A DNA stretch of 64,000 nucleotides from Haliea sp040221975. GTDB taxonomy: Bacteria > Pseudomonadota > Gammaproteobacteria > Pseudomonadales > Halieaceae. The translations under genes and the position numbers were made by a program. The notes below the pieces were generated by a model that was not told the origin of the DNA, did not search any database, and saw only the letters and a list, made by a program, of their open reading frames with translations. The stretch is taken from assembly GCA_040221975.1 (NCBI GenBank), contig JAVJWR010000023.1, positions 1-64,000 on the forward strand, written 5' to 3'. How positions within the stretch are numbered: the stretch's first letter is position 1; every line of letters begins with the position of its first letter. Shown here one piece after another: positions 6,399-15,539 of this stretch.

Positions 6399-8819
6399 TC
6401 AGGCCGCGCCCTGATCGCGTGACTTGTTGAGGCGCAGTGAGTTCATCACCACGACCAGCGAGCTCAGGGACATCCCCAGGGCTGCCGCCCAGGGCGGTAT
6501 GAAGCCCATGGCGGCCAGCGGTATCCCGCTGCAGTTGTAGCCCAGGGCCCAGGCAAAGTTCTGTTTGATGATACGGGTGCATTGGCGGGCCTTGCGCAGG
6601 CTGGTAATCAGGGCCCCGAGGTTGTCACTGTCGACCACGAAGTCGGCCTGGGCCCGGGCCAGGTCGGTGGCGCTGGCGACGGCGAAAGATGCGTTGGCCA
6701 GGCTCAGCAGAGGAGCGTCATTGAGACCATCGCCCACCGCCATGACGACCTGCCCCTGTTGCTGCCAGTTGCGTACCTGCAGCATCTTGTCCTCCGGCGA
6801 CAGGCCGATACCGACATGGTCAAAACCCAGCTCGGTCGCCAGCCGCTTGCCGGCGGCGGAGCTGTCCCCGGTCAGCAGGGCCAGCGTCATGCCGGCGCTA
6901 CGGGCGGCTGCCACGACCTCGCCCGCTTCGGCGCGCAAACGGTCCGAGAGCCCGAACCAGGCCAGCGGCTGGCCCTGTGCACACAGGGCGACCCAGTACA
7001 GGCTTGAGTCCGGCGCTGCAGGCAGATCCGCTGCGATTTCGCGACAGAAACGTTCGCTGCCCATGCGGTAGCGCCGCTCCTCCCAGCTCGCCTCAACACC
7101 AGCGCCGGTAACATAGACCGGGTCAGTCACCTGGGCAAGCGGGCCAATGTCGCGAAAGGCGTAGGCAATCGGATGATTGGAATGTTGCTGCAGGGCGCCG
7201 GCCAGGGCAGTCAGTTCCCTTGCATCGGTCTGGCCGCAGGGCACTACCCGCTGCAGCTGCAATTTTCCCTCGGTCAGGGTGCCGGTCTTGTCGAATACCA
7301 GCAGGCGCGACCGTGACAGGGCTTCAATGGCATTGTCGCCGTGTACCACGACGCCCTTGCTCCGCAGGGCGCTGGCGGCCGCTGTCAGCGCGGCCGGGGT
7401 TGCCAGTGCCAGGGCGCAGGGACAGCTGATCACCAGCACCGAGAGACAGATCCACAGTACCTGCTCCGGTGCGATCTGGCTCCAGACCAGCCCGGTGGCA
7501 GCGGTGATCACCAGAATGCCGGCCACGAACCAGGCCGACAGGCGGTCAGCCATCCGCGCCAGGTTGGGCTTGGCGCGCTGGGCCCGTTCCACGCTCTGCT
7601 GCAAGGCTGCCAGGCGGCTGTTCTCGTAGAGCTGCTGTACCGTCAGTTCCAGGCTGCCTTCCAGGTTGATGGTGCCGGCAAAGACCGCGTCGCCCGGTGT
7701 CACCGTGCGCGGCACATACTCGCCGTTGAAGGTGTCTTCACGCACGGCACTGGTGCCACTGTGCACAGTGCCATCAACGGCGATGGTTTCGCCGGCCATC
7801 ACCCGTACCGTATCGCCGCGCTGTAGCAGGCGCCTCGGGACACGCTCCCAGGCGCCATCGCGGCGTACGCTAACCGCCAGTGGCAGACTGTCCTCTGCAT
7901 CGTGGCAGGCGAGCATGTGCCTGCGTCGCATGCGTTTCTCGAAGAACCGGCCCATGAGCAGGAAGAATGTGAACATCACTACGGAATCGAAATAGACCTC
8001 ACCACCCCCCGTAGCGGTTGCCCAGACGCTGGCGCTGAAGGCGAGGCCGATGGCCAGGGCCACGGGCAGGTCCATCACCAGCGAGCCATGGCGCAGGTGA
8101 CGCCAGGCCGTGGTGAAGAAGGGACGCGCGGAGTAGACCATGACGAAGCTGGCGACCAGCAGGCTGACCGAGCGCAGCAGGGTTTGGTATTCGAGGGCAA
8201 TACCCTGCAGGTCGCCAGCGTGCAGGGCAATGCCGAACATGCCGACCTGCATCATGCCGACGCCCGCGACCGCCACCCGGCGCAGGTCGGCGCGGTAGTC
8301 CTGCTCGATCTGGTCGCGCTGGCTGCTGCTGTGGAACGGCCTGGCACTGTAGCCCAGTGCTTCGACCAGGGCGAAAATGCGGCTGGGCTGGATCCTGGCA
8401 CTGTCGAAGTGCACTGCCAGGCGTTGCTGCTGCAGATTGACCTGGGCGTCGAGGATGCCCGGCTCGCGCAGCAGTGTCTGTTCTATCAGCCAGGTGCAGG
8501 CCGCACAGGTGACGCCGCCGAGCAGAAGCCGTGCGTTCTCGGTGCCATCCTCGCCGCGGTGGCAGAACTGGCTGCGCACGGTCGGGTCATCGTAGAGCCG
8601 GTATTCTGCCAGTGTTGGCGGGGCATCGCTGGCTGGCTTGTCGCTGAAAGCCGTGCGTTGGCGGTAGAAGCTCGCCAATCCGCTGTCCGCGATGAGGCTG
8701 GCAACGGCGCGGCAGCCGGGGCAGCACATGGGCTGGGCGATACCGTCGATAACAACACTGAAGCGGGTGCCGGAGGGTACGGGCTCGCCGCAGTGGAAGC
8801 AGGGTTGGGGGCCGGTCAT
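6399..8819 (-). CDS. ccoI: Copper-translocating P-type ATPase for cbb3 oxidase assembly
   Basis: CcoI exports copper used to build the CuB centre of cbb3 oxidase. From ATG 8819 it has 806 residues. An N-terminal Cys-rich zone (CFHC, CCPGC) is followed by a heavy-metal domain with TCAACTW (Cys105 and Cys108). The transmembrane CPCALALATPAA metal site, DKTGTLTEGKL phosphorylation site and GDGLNDAPLLS hinge complete the P1B-ATPase. An upstream in-frame start would add an unlikely 24-residue Arg-rich stretch; MTGPQPCFHC is the expected N-terminus, and GAGGAGG precedes it. It follows ccoH by 17 bases. Confidence 0.93.
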   Translation of the reverse strand: MTGPQPCFHCGEPVPSGTRFSVVIDGIAQPMCCPGCRAVASLIADSGLASFYRQRTAFSDKPASDAPPTLAEYRLYDDPTVRSQFCHRGEDGTENARLLLGGVTCAACTWLIEQTLLREPGILDAQVNLQQQRLAVHFDSARIQPSRIFALVEALGYSARPFHSSSQRDQIEQDYRADLRRVAVAGVGMMQVGMFGIALHAGDLQGIALEYQTLLRSVSLLVASFVMVYSARPFFTTAWRHLRHGSLVMDLPVALAIGLAFSASVWATATGGGEVYFDSVVMFTFFLLMGRFFEKRMRRRHMLACHDAEDSLPLAVSVRRDGAWERVPRRLLQRGDTVRVMAGETIAVDGTVHSGTSAVREDTFNGEYVPRTVTPGDAVFAGTINLEGSLELTVQQLYENSRLAALQQSVERAQRAKPNLARMADRLSAWFVAGILVITAATGLVWSQIAPEQVLWICLSVLVISCPCALALATPAALTAAASALRSKGVVVHGDNAIEALSRSRLLVFDKTGTLTEGKLQLQRVVPCGQTDARELTALAGALQQHSNHPIAYAFRDIGPLAQVTDPVYVTGAGVEASWEERRYRMGSERFCREIAADLPAAPDSSLYWVALCAQGQPLAWFGLSDRLRAEAGEVVAAARSAGMTLALLTGDSSAAGKRLATELGFDHVGIGLSPEDKMLQVRNWQQQGQVVMAVGDGLNDAPLLSLANASFAVASATDLARAQADFVVDSDNLGALITSLRKARQCTRIIKQNFAWALGYNCSGIPLAAMGFIPPWAAALGMSLSSLVVVMNSLRLNKSRDQGAA

Positions 8820-8836
8820 CGCCGTGGCGCGCCTCC

Positions 8837-9334
8837 TCAGGAATCTTCGGCGAGCAGATCTTCCGCACGAACGACACCGTCCAGGCGCCATTCGTTGCCC
8901 GCGCCATCACTGAGAATCCAGTGCCAGCGCTCGGCAACGGCGGCCGTCATCTGGCCGTTGTAGATGCCCGGGCCTACCCTTTGCAGCGGGATGCTGAAGT
9001 CGCGGTCGGCCTCCATGGGGTGGGAGAAAGTCAGTTCCAGAGTGCCTGCGGTTACCGGTCCATCCAGCTTCGCGGTAACCTGTTGGTCGGTAATCGTGAA
9101 CTGTGCCGCCAACGCGAGTTCCGCCGCGCGTTCCTTGCGTTCCAGCTGACGATTGATCGCCAGTCCCACCTTGTAGTATTGATCCACGACCAGATCGTCA
9201 GAGTGCTTGTAGGCGGTGTACATGAGATGGAAACTGACCACCACCACGGTGCCAGGCAGAGCGATGAGGAACCAGGGCCAGAACTGCCGGTACCAGGGTG
9301 TGGTGTCTTGATCGGGATAGACCGGTTTCATCAC
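8837..9334 (-). CDS. ccoH: CcoH/FixH, cbb3 oxidase assembly protein
   Basis: A 165-residue protein with one N-terminal membrane helix (FWPWFLIALPGTVVVVSFHLMY) and a periplasmic domain starting DLVVDQYYKVGLAINRQLERK, the typical FixH signature. CcoH stays with the assembled cbb3 oxidase and is required for its stability. Its start overlaps the ccoG stop by four bases, so translational coupling is likely. Confidence 0.92.
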   Translation of the reverse strand: MMKPVYPDQDTTPWYRQFWPWFLIALPGTVVVVSFHLMYTAYKHSDDLVVDQYYKVGLAINRQLERKERAAELALAAQFTITDQQVTAKLDGPVTAGTLELTFSHPMEADRDFSIPLQRVGPGIYNGQMTAAVAERWHWILSDGAGNEWRLDGVVRAEDLLAEDS

Positions 9335-10740
9335 AGTGGCCTCATGAAGCGCGATTCGGAACGAGTCTGCAGCGATTCCTGGTCGGTGGCCCTGGCGGTA
9401 AAAACAATTTCGCTACTGGGTTTCGGCAGCTGTTCCGGGGCGGCACGAACCCTCAGGGTGATGCTGCGCACCTCGCCACCGCCAAGAGTGTAGAGCGTGT
9501 CACCGATGATTTCAGCATCGTCTATGCCGCTGATCTGGATCTCGAACTCGTGCATGGACTGCTCCATGTTGACCAGGCTCAAGGTGTAGATGTTTTCTAT
9601 CTTGCCGTCCATGGTGGTCATGTACAGTTCGTTGCGGTCCCGGATCACGGTCAGTTCCAGCGGCACTCGGGTGACGATCCGGTAGCTGAACAGCCCCACC
9701 ATGACGCACAGTACCAGCAGGTAGCCGATGATGCGGGGCCGCAGCCAGTGGGTGGTGCCCCCCTGCAGCTGATGTTCACTGGTATAGCTGATCAGCCCCC
9801 GGGGATAGGACATTTTGTCCATCACCGAGTCGCAGGCGTCAATGCACAGGGCGCAGCCGATACATTCGTATTGCAAGCCGTCGCGAATATCGATGCCGGT
9901 CGGGCACACCTGTACGCATAGCTCGCAGTCGATGCAATCCCCCAGCCCCAGTGCCTTGTAGTCGGCGTCACGCTTGCGTGATCCGCGCGGTTCGCCGCGC
10001 GTCGGGTCATAGGAGACAATGAGGGTGTCCTGGTCGAACATCACTGACTGGAAGCGCGCATAGGGGCACATGTACTTGCAGACCTGTTCTCGCATCCAGC
10101 CCGCATTGATGTAGGTGGCCAGGGTGAAGAAGACCGTCCAGAGTACGCCCCACTGGCCCGCCGAGAAGGTCAGCAGGTCCGGCAGCAGTTCCCGTACCGG
10201 ATAAAAGTAGCCGACAAAGGTCATCCCGGTAAGGAAGGCCACGAACAGCCAGCCACCGTGTTTCAGGCCCTTGCGCAACACTTTCTCCGCGGTCCAGGGG
10301 CCCTTGTCCAGGCGCATGCGCTGGTTGCGGCTACCTTCGAACTTCTGCTCGATCCACATGAAGATACTGGTCCACACCGTCTGCGGGCAGGTGTAGCCGC
10401 ACCAGACCCTGCCCGCAACGACTGTCACAGCGAACAGGGCAAAGGCCGAGATGATCAGGAGAAAGGCCAGCAGCGGAAAGTCCTGGGGCCAGAACACCAG
10501 CCCCAGGATGTGGAACTTGCGCTCGGGCAAGTCGAACCAGATCGCCTGGCGGCCATCCCAGGACAGCCAGGGCAGCAGGAAATAGGCGATCAACAGAGGC
10601 CAGCCGGTGTACAGGCGGATACGCTGGTAGAAACCCTCGATCTTGCGGGTATAGATTTTCTCCCGGTGCTGATACAGATCGATTTCGCTCACTTCCGCCG
10701 GAGCAAACTCGTGAACGTCAATCAGGTTCTTGTCTTTCAT
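9331..10740 (-). CDS. ccoG: CcoG/RdxA, membrane iron-sulfur protein
   Basis: 469 residues, with membrane helices in the first half. The GYTCPQTVWTSIFMWIE loop is characteristic of CcoG. Two 4Fe-4S ferredoxin motifs follow, CIDCELCVQVCPTGIDI and CIGCALCIDACDSVMDKM, then a C-terminal Ig-like periplasmic domain. CcoG reduces copper for delivery to cbb3 oxidase. It follows ccoP after a 70-base gap that contains an imperfect hairpin, so ccoGHIS may be partly separate from ccoNOQP. Confidence 0.95.
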   Translation of the reverse strand: MKDKNLIDVHEFAPAEVSEIDLYQHREKIYTRKIEGFYQRIRLYTGWPLLIAYFLLPWLSWDGRQAIWFDLPERKFHILGLVFWPQDFPLLAFLLIISAFALFAVTVVAGRVWCGYTCPQTVWTSIFMWIEQKFEGSRNQRMRLDKGPWTAEKVLRKGLKHGGWLFVAFLTGMTFVGYFYPVRELLPDLLTFSAGQWGVLWTVFFTLATYINAGWMREQVCKYMCPYARFQSVMFDQDTLIVSYDPTRGEPRGSRKRDADYKALGLGDCIDCELCVQVCPTGIDIRDGLQYECIGCALCIDACDSVMDKMSYPRGLISYTSEHQLQGGTTHWLRPRIIGYLLVLCVMVGLFSYRIVTRVPLELTVIRDRNELYMTTMDGKIENIYTLSLVNMEQSMHEFEIQISGIDDAEIIGDTLYTLGGGEVRSITLRVRAAPEQLPKPSSEIVFTARATDQESLQTRSESRFMRPL

Positions 10741-10780
10741 GCCGCGGTACCACTATCGAGGGCAGGGGAGGGTGTAGCGA

Positions 10781-10803
10781 CCGGCCTCCCGAGGGAAGCC
10801 GGC
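10781..10803 (-). terminator. Imperfect hairpin between ccoP and ccoG
   Basis: CCGGC (10781-10785) pairs with GCCGG (10798-10802), and the inner TCCC and GGGA also pair around a very short loop. There is no T-run, so at most it attenuates or protects the upstream messenger end. Confidence 0.25.
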
Positions 10804-10810
10804 GGGTAGA

Positions 10811-11689
10811 TCAGTTGCTGAGACTGTAGACGTAGGCCGCCAGGATGTGGATCTTGTCCTCGGTCAGGCTGTCGCCAAACGCTGGCATCACACCGTTGCG
10901 GCCCGCACGCAGGCTGTGTGCGATCTGCTCGCGGTTGCCGCCATACAGCCAGATACCATTGGTCAGGTTGGGCGCGCCAAACAGGTAGTTGCCCTTCGCA
11001 TCCCCGCCGTGACAGGCAGCGCAGTAGGTTTGATAGTGCTGCTCGCCGGCGGCGGTCATATCCGCGTCGGTGGAGCGCCCGTTCAGGGACAGCACGTACT
11101 CGGTGGTTTCCGCGATACCCTGGTCGCCCAGGACACCGGCCCAGGCGGGCATGGCGGCGCGACGACCGTCGACCAGAGTGGTCTTGATTGCCTCGGGGCT
11201 GCCGCCCCAGAGCCAGTCGTTGTCGGTCAGGTTGGGGAAACCGTAGCGGCCCTTGCCGTCAGCACCGTGGCACTGGGCGCAGTTGTTGCCAAACAGGCGC
11301 ATGCCCATCCTGAGCACCGCTGGGTCCTCGGCAATCTCTTCCACCGACATGGCCAGGTAACGGCTGCGCATTTCACTGTAGCGCTCCTCCGCGGCGTCGA
11401 CTTCTGCCTTGTGCTGGCCGATCTGGGTCCAGCCGATCAGGCCCGGGTAATTGCCCATGCCGGGGTAGATGATCAGATAGCCGATCGCCCAGACAATGGT
11501 GATCACGAACATGTAGAACCACCAGGCCGGCAGGGGATTGTCATACTCCTCGATACCATCGTGGGCGTGGCCGGTTGTCTTGTCGGTGGTCCCTTCGCCG
11601 CGCTTGCGGTTGGCCAGCAGGATCCAGGTGATCCCGACAAAGGTGATGACGGTCAGGATGATGACCCACCAGCTCCAGAAACTAGTCAT
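10811..11689 (-). CDS. ccoP: cbb3 oxidase subunit III, dihaem cytochrome c
   Basis: CcoP carries electrons to CcoO and CcoN. The 292-residue protein has an N-terminal helix, then a second hydrophobic segment (WWFYMFVITIVWAIGYLIIY) after the charged DGIEEYDNPLPAWW signature, as in CcoP proteins. Two class I cytochrome c domains follow, with CAQCHGADGKG and CAACHGGDAKG haem sites. Its start overlaps the ccoQ end by eight bases. Confidence 0.96.
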   Translation of the reverse strand: MTSFWSWWVIILTVITFVGITWILLANRKRGEGTTDKTTGHAHDGIEEYDNPLPAWWFYMFVITIVWAIGYLIIYPGMGNYPGLIGWTQIGQHKAEVDAAEERYSEMRSRYLAMSVEEIAEDPAVLRMGMRLFGNNCAQCHGADGKGRYGFPNLTDNDWLWGGSPEAIKTTLVDGRRAAMPAWAGVLGDQGIAETTEYVLSLNGRSTDADMTAAGEQHYQTYCAACHGGDAKGNYLFGAPNLTNGIWLYGGNREQIAHSLRAGRNGVMPAFGDSLTEDKIHILAAYVYSLSN

Positions 11690-11864
11690 TGTTCTTTGCC
11701 TCCTCCTGCTTGGTACGTTGACTCAGTTCCTCATCTGCGAAGGGCAGGTTGGCGGCCTCGTCAAAGGATTTCTTGCGCTTGCTGCTCCAGGCCCAGACAC
11801 AGAGGCCGATGAAAGCGAAGAACAGCAGCGCCGTGCTGATTCCTCTCAGGTCATTGATGTCCAT
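11682..11864 (-). CDS. ccoQ: CcoQ, small subunit of cbb3 oxidase
   Basis: A 60-residue protein with one membrane helix (GISTALLFFAFIGLCVWAWS), then SSKRKKSFDEAANLPFADEE, the usual CcoQ pattern. It stabilises the oxidase complex. It sits between ccoO and ccoP, overlapping ccoP by eight bases. Confidence 0.93.
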   Translation of the reverse strand: MDINDLRGISTALLFFAFIGLCVWAWSSKRKKSFDEAANLPFADEELSQRTKQEEAKNND

Positions 11865-11867
11865 TGG

Positions 11868-12476
11868 TCAGCGCCTCGTCTGCAGGAGGGTGCCCAACTG
11901 CTGGAGATAGGCCACCAGGGCATCGATTTCCAGCTTGCCTTCCACCGCGCTGGCGGCGCCGGCGATATCCTCATCGGTGTAGGGAACCCCGACCCTGCGC
12001 AGTGCCGTCATCTTCCTGGGAGTGCGTTCGCTGTTGATCTCGTTGTCGAACAGCCAGGGGTAGGCGGGCATGTTGGACTCAGGGACCACGTCCCGGGGGT
12101 TGTACATGTGGGCGCGGTGCCAGTCGTCGCTGTAGCGCTGCCCCACGCGGGCCAGGTCCGGGCCGGTGCGCTTGGAGCCCCAGAGGAAGGGGTGATCGTA
12201 GACGAACTCGCCGGCAACGGAGTAGTGGCCGTAGCGCTCGGTTTCGGCGCGCAGCGGGCGGATCATCTGCGAGTGGCAGTTGTTGCAACCCTCGCGGACA
12301 TAGATGTCCCGTCCTTCCAGCTCCAGGGCGGGCAGTGGCTTGAGGCCGGCAATGGGCTCGTTGACCTGCTTGCCGAACATCAGCGGAACCAGTTCCACCA
12401 GGGTGCCAAAGCTGATGGCAACGATGATCAGAATGATCATCAAGCCAACGTTTTTCTCTACGACTTCATGCTTCAT
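11868..12476 (-). CDS. ccoO: cbb3 oxidase subunit II, monohaem cytochrome c
   Basis: 202 residues with one N-terminal signal/anchor helix and one haem c site, EGCNNCHSQMIRPL. VGQRYSDDWHRAHMYNPRDVVPES is a conserved CcoO block holding the distal methionine region. It passes electrons from CcoP to the catalytic subunit. It overlaps ccoN by four bases. Confidence 0.96.
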   Translation of the reverse strand: MKHEVVEKNVGLMIILIIVAISFGTLVELVPLMFGKQVNEPIAGLKPLPALELEGRDIYVREGCNNCHSQMIRPLRAETERYGHYSVAGEFVYDHPFLWGSKRTGPDLARVGQRYSDDWHRAHMYNPRDVVPESNMPAYPWLFDNEINSERTPRKMTALRRVGVPYTDEDIAGAASAVEGKLEIDALVAYLQQLGTLLQTRR

Positions 12477-13921
12477 GCGTGACTCCCCTGTGCCGCGCCC
12501 GCCGGGAGCGCCTGTTCGGCAACATCCTTGCGTGTGGTCATGTAAACGTTGTAGGCCATCACCAGCATGCCGGCAAAGAAGATGGCACCACCGGCCAGCC
12601 GCACCAGATAGCCCGGATGGCTCGCCACCAGGGACTCGACAAAGGTGTAGGTCAGGGTGCCGTCCTCATTGTAGGCGCGCCACATCAGGCCCTGCAGAAT
12701 GCCGTTGACCCACATGGAGGCGATGTACATCACGGTGCCAATGGTCGACATCCAGAAGTGGACATTGATGAGCTCAATGCTGTACATGCGGCTCTTGCCA
12801 AACAGTATCGGGATCAGGTGGTAGATACAGCCAATGGAGATCATGGCGACCCAGCCCAGGGCCCCGGAGTGGACGTGGCCGATGGTCCAGTCCGTGTAGT
12901 GTGAGAGTGCGTTCACGGTCTTGATGGACATCATCGGACCTTCAAAGGTGGACATGCCGTAGAAGGACAGGCTGACCACCATGAAGCGCAGGATCGGGTC
13001 GGTGCGCAGTTTGTGCCAGGCACCGGAGAGAGTCATCATGCCGTTGATCATGCCGCCCCATGAGGGTGCCAGCAGAATGATGGACATCACCATGCCCAGG
13101 CTCTGGGCCCAGTCGGGCAGGGCAGTGTAGTGCAGGTGGTGAGGACCGGCCCAGATGTAGACGGCAACCAGGGCCCAGAAGTGCACAATACTGAGGCGAT
13201 AGGAATAGATGGGGCGTTCCGCCTGTTTGGGCACGAAGTAGTACATCATCCCGAGGAAGCCCGCGGTGAGGAAGAACCCGACCGCGTTGTGGCCATACCA
13301 CCATTGCACCATGGCATCGACAGTGCCGGCATAGGCAGAGTAGGACTTGGTCATGTCTACTGGCATCGACGCACTGTTGATGATGTGCAACACCGCGACC
13401 GTGACGATGAAGCCGCCAAAGAACCAGTTGGCCACGTAGATGTGGCTCACCTTGCGTTTGACGATGGTGCCGAAGAATACGATGGCGTAGGAGACCCAGA
13501 CCACCGCGATAAGAATGTCAATCGGCCACTCCAGTTCGGCATATTCCTTGGAGGAGGTGAGCCCCAGCGGCAGGGTGACCGCCGCCGCCACGATAACCGC
13601 CTGCCAGCCCCAGAAGGTAAAGGCGGCCAGCTTGTCGGAGATCAGGCGCGCCTGGGTGGTGCGCTGCACGACGTAATAGGAGGTCGCGAACAGGGCACTG
13701 CCGCCAAAGGCGAAAATCACCGCATTGGTATGCAGGGGCCGCAGCCGCCCGAAGCTGGTCCAGGGCAGGTCGAAATTCAGGGCCGGCCAGGCCAGCTGGG
13801 CGGCGATCAGCACGCCGACCAGCATGCCGACGATACCCCATACCACCGTCATGATGGCAAATTGGCGCACGACCTTGTAGTTGTAGGTCGGATGCTCCAG
13901 TGCAGCGTTGAGTTCACTCAT
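12473..13921 (-). CDS. ccoN: cbb3 oxidase catalytic subunit I
   Basis: The haem-copper subunit that reduces oxygen with high affinity. 482 residues with about twelve membrane helices. The WYGHNAVGFFLTAGFLGMMYYF block contains the CuB histidine with GHNA, GPHHLHYTALPDW provides the His pair, and DWTIGHVHSGALGWVAMI carries the haem histidines. It is the second gene of the minus-strand operon behind a class II FNR-like promoter. Confidence 0.97.
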   Translation of the reverse strand: MSELNAALEHPTYNYKVVRQFAIMTVVWGIVGMLVGVLIAAQLAWPALNFDLPWTSFGRLRPLHTNAVIFAFGGSALFATSYYVVQRTTQARLISDKLAAFTFWGWQAVIVAAAVTLPLGLTSSKEYAELEWPIDILIAVVWVSYAIVFFGTIVKRKVSHIYVANWFFGGFIVTVAVLHIINSASMPVDMTKSYSAYAGTVDAMVQWWYGHNAVGFFLTAGFLGMMYYFVPKQAERPIYSYRLSIVHFWALVAVYIWAGPHHLHYTALPDWAQSLGMVMSIILLAPSWGGMINGMMTLSGAWHKLRTDPILRFMVVSLSFYGMSTFEGPMMSIKTVNALSHYTDWTIGHVHSGALGWVAMISIGCIYHLIPILFGKSRMYSIELINVHFWMSTIGTVMYIASMWVNGILQGLMWRAYNEDGTLTYTFVESLVASHPGYLVRLAGGAIFFAGMLVMAYNVYMTTRKDVAEQALPAGAAQGSHA

Positions 13922-13972
13922 GGTTTGATTCCACTGTCAAAGAAGGTGGGCTCAGGCCCGGACCAGGGTTGT

Positions 13973-14575
13973 TCAGACGTCGGTGAAGGCAGGCCCCACA
14001 CCGAAATCCCACAGGATAACGGTGGTTACCATCAGGGATACGAGAATCACCAGGCCCACACCGACCACCGCGGATGAAAACAGGAAGCCGCGCTCCTCGG
14101 GTATGTTGGTCATGATCGGAATCCCCAGGTACAACAGGTACACCGACCAGCTGACCGCAATTACCGCCAGCAGCATGTCCACCCACAGCAGGGGGTAAAC
14201 GCCAGCAAGGCCGAACACGAACAGGGGGGTTGCCGCCAGGCTCGCGATCACGATGCCCTTGGCAAAGGTGGTCTCGGCGCCGTAGGTCTCCGCCATCCAG
14301 TGAATGAAATAGCCTACGGCCACCACGCAGCCGACCATGGCAAAGTAGAACAGGATACACAGTTGCAGGGCGCTTTCGACGGTCAGCCTGATGGCTGGTC
14401 CGTCGCCAACCGTCCAGCCGACACGGCTGGTGCCGAAGTACCAGGCGACAGCGGGCAGCAGCGCCATAACGCAGGGATAGAGGATCAGGATATTGATCGA
14501 GCTGGCGGGCAGTTCGGCCACACTGCGCCACTGCGCATCGGGCTTCACCAATAGGCCTAGAGTGTGCTGAATCAT
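13973..14575 (-). CDS. Yip1-type membrane protein leading the cco operon
   Basis: From ATG 14575 the protein has 200 residues; GGGGAGAG about ten bases upstream supports this start over the further ATG at 14614. It starts MIQHTLGLLVKPDAQW and has about five hydrophobic helices, the layout of Yip1/DUF1282 domain proteins. Its molecular role is unknown. It is the first gene after the FNR-like promoter and ends 51 bases before ccoN, so it is probably induced with the oxidase. Assignment to the family is by pattern and is fairly secure; a direct oxidase role is only inference from position. Confidence 0.75.
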   Translation of the reverse strand: MIQHTLGLLVKPDAQWRSVAELPASSINILILYPCVMALLPAVAWYFGTSRVGWTVGDGPAIRLTVESALQLCILFYFAMVGCVVAVGYFIHWMAETYGAETTFAKGIVIASLAATPLFVFGLAGVYPLLWVDMLLAVIAVSWSVYLLYLGIPIMTNIPEERGFLFSSAVVGVGLVILVSLMVTTVILWDFGVGPAFTDV

Positions 14576-14620
14576 GTTGTTTTTCTCTCCCCAAGAGTTC
14601 GTTGTGCGTGGCACGGGCGC

Positions 14621-14661
14621 ATTCTAACGGTCTGCATTGCCAGCGCCTTGATACAGATCAA
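14621..14661 (-). promoter_or_regulatory. Class II FNR/ANR promoter of the yip1-ccoNOQP operon
   Basis: A perfect FNR box, TTGAT-N4-ATCAA, lies at 14648-14661. On the minus strand a -10-like TAGAAT (14621-14626) follows after 21 bases, placing the box near -41.5. The operon start codon is 73 bases from the box. The regulator gene lies immediately upstream, and its recognition helix has the ExxSR pattern that reads TTGAT. Confidence 0.8.
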
Positions 14662-14691
14662 GAGAGCCAGAGGGGCGCCCCCGGCCGCCTC

Positions 14692-15450
14692 TCATGCCGC
14701 GATGTTGGCCGCCAGCTGCAGGGCCTCCTGGTCCAGAATCTCGATTTCCTTGTTGTCGACCCGCAGGATGCCGCTTTTCTGCATCCGGCTGAATACCCGG
14801 CTGATGGTCTCGACGGTCAGCCCGAGATAGTTGCCGATATCCACCCGCGACATGGGCAGTCGGAACTGGCTTGCACTCAGGTGGCGGCGCGCGTTGCGCC
14901 GGGAAATGCTCAGCAGCAGGGTGGCCACGCGCTCATCGGCTGAATTCTTGCTCAGCAGGGTGATCAACAATTGATCCTCGGTGATCTCCCGGCTCATGAG
15001 CTGGAACAGGTGTCTTTGCAGGCCGGGCATGAGGGCGCTGAGCTTTTCCAGGGAGTCGAAGGGAATCGCGCAGACGGCCGAGGTTTCCAGCGCCCGTGCC
15101 GATGAGGCATGGGCGCTATCGCTGATGCCGTCCATTCCCAGGACTTCGCCGGGGAAGTAGAAGCCGGTGACCTGCTCGCGGCCATCGCTGGTGGTGCGGT
15201 AGGCTTTCATGGCACCGGAGCGCACCGCGTAGATGGATTGGAAGGGCCCGCCCTCGTGGTAGAGGAGCTCATTCCTCTGCAGCGGTTTGCTGCGCTGGAT
15301 GATGTTTTCCAGGTGCTCCAGATCGGCGCTGTTCAGCGCCAGCGGTAGACAGATCCGGCTCAGCCGGCAGGTGTCGCAGCTGACTTTGTACTCGTGGCTA
15401 CACGATCGGAAAGGCTCGGTTTCGCTGACGTTTTGCACGCGCACTGACAT
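14692..15450 (-). CDS. anr: FNR/ANR-type oxygen-sensing regulator
   Basis: From ATG 15450 (AGGGGGA just upstream) the protein has 252 residues. Cys25, Cys28 and Cys34 (C-x2-C-x5-C) and Cys127 match the four ligands of the oxygen-labile 4Fe-4S cluster of FNR. A cyclic-nucleotide-binding fold with YFPGEVLGMDGI follows, then a Crp-type helix-turn-helix with VETISRVFSRM, the FNR recognition helix. It should activate genes under low oxygen; the adjacent cco operon and ompW both have matching boxes. A distant ATG at 15510 is less likely. Confidence 0.93.
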   Translation of the reverse strand: MSVRVQNVSETEPFRSCSHEYKVSCDTCRLSRICLPLALNSADLEHLENIIQRSKPLQRNELLYHEGGPFQSIYAVRSGAMKAYRTTSDGREQVTGFYFPGEVLGMDGISDSAHASSARALETSAVCAIPFDSLEKLSALMPGLQRHLFQLMSREITEDQLLITLLSKNSADERVATLLLSISRRNARRHLSASQFRLPMSRVDIGNYLGLTVETISRVFSRMQKSGILRVDNKEIEILDQEALQLAANIAA

Positions 15451-15539
15451 GACGTCCCCCTGGACAAATTCATGATCCAGAGTATAGAGCATTTGATAGG
15501 CTGCCTGCACCCTGCGGCGATCAGGTCAGGGCCGGGGTT

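Noticed and set aside
8820..8891. N-terminal extension of CcoI by 24 residues
   Set aside because: Arg-rich and overlapping ccoH; family proteins start at the Cys-rich segment after ATG 8819, which has a ribosome site.
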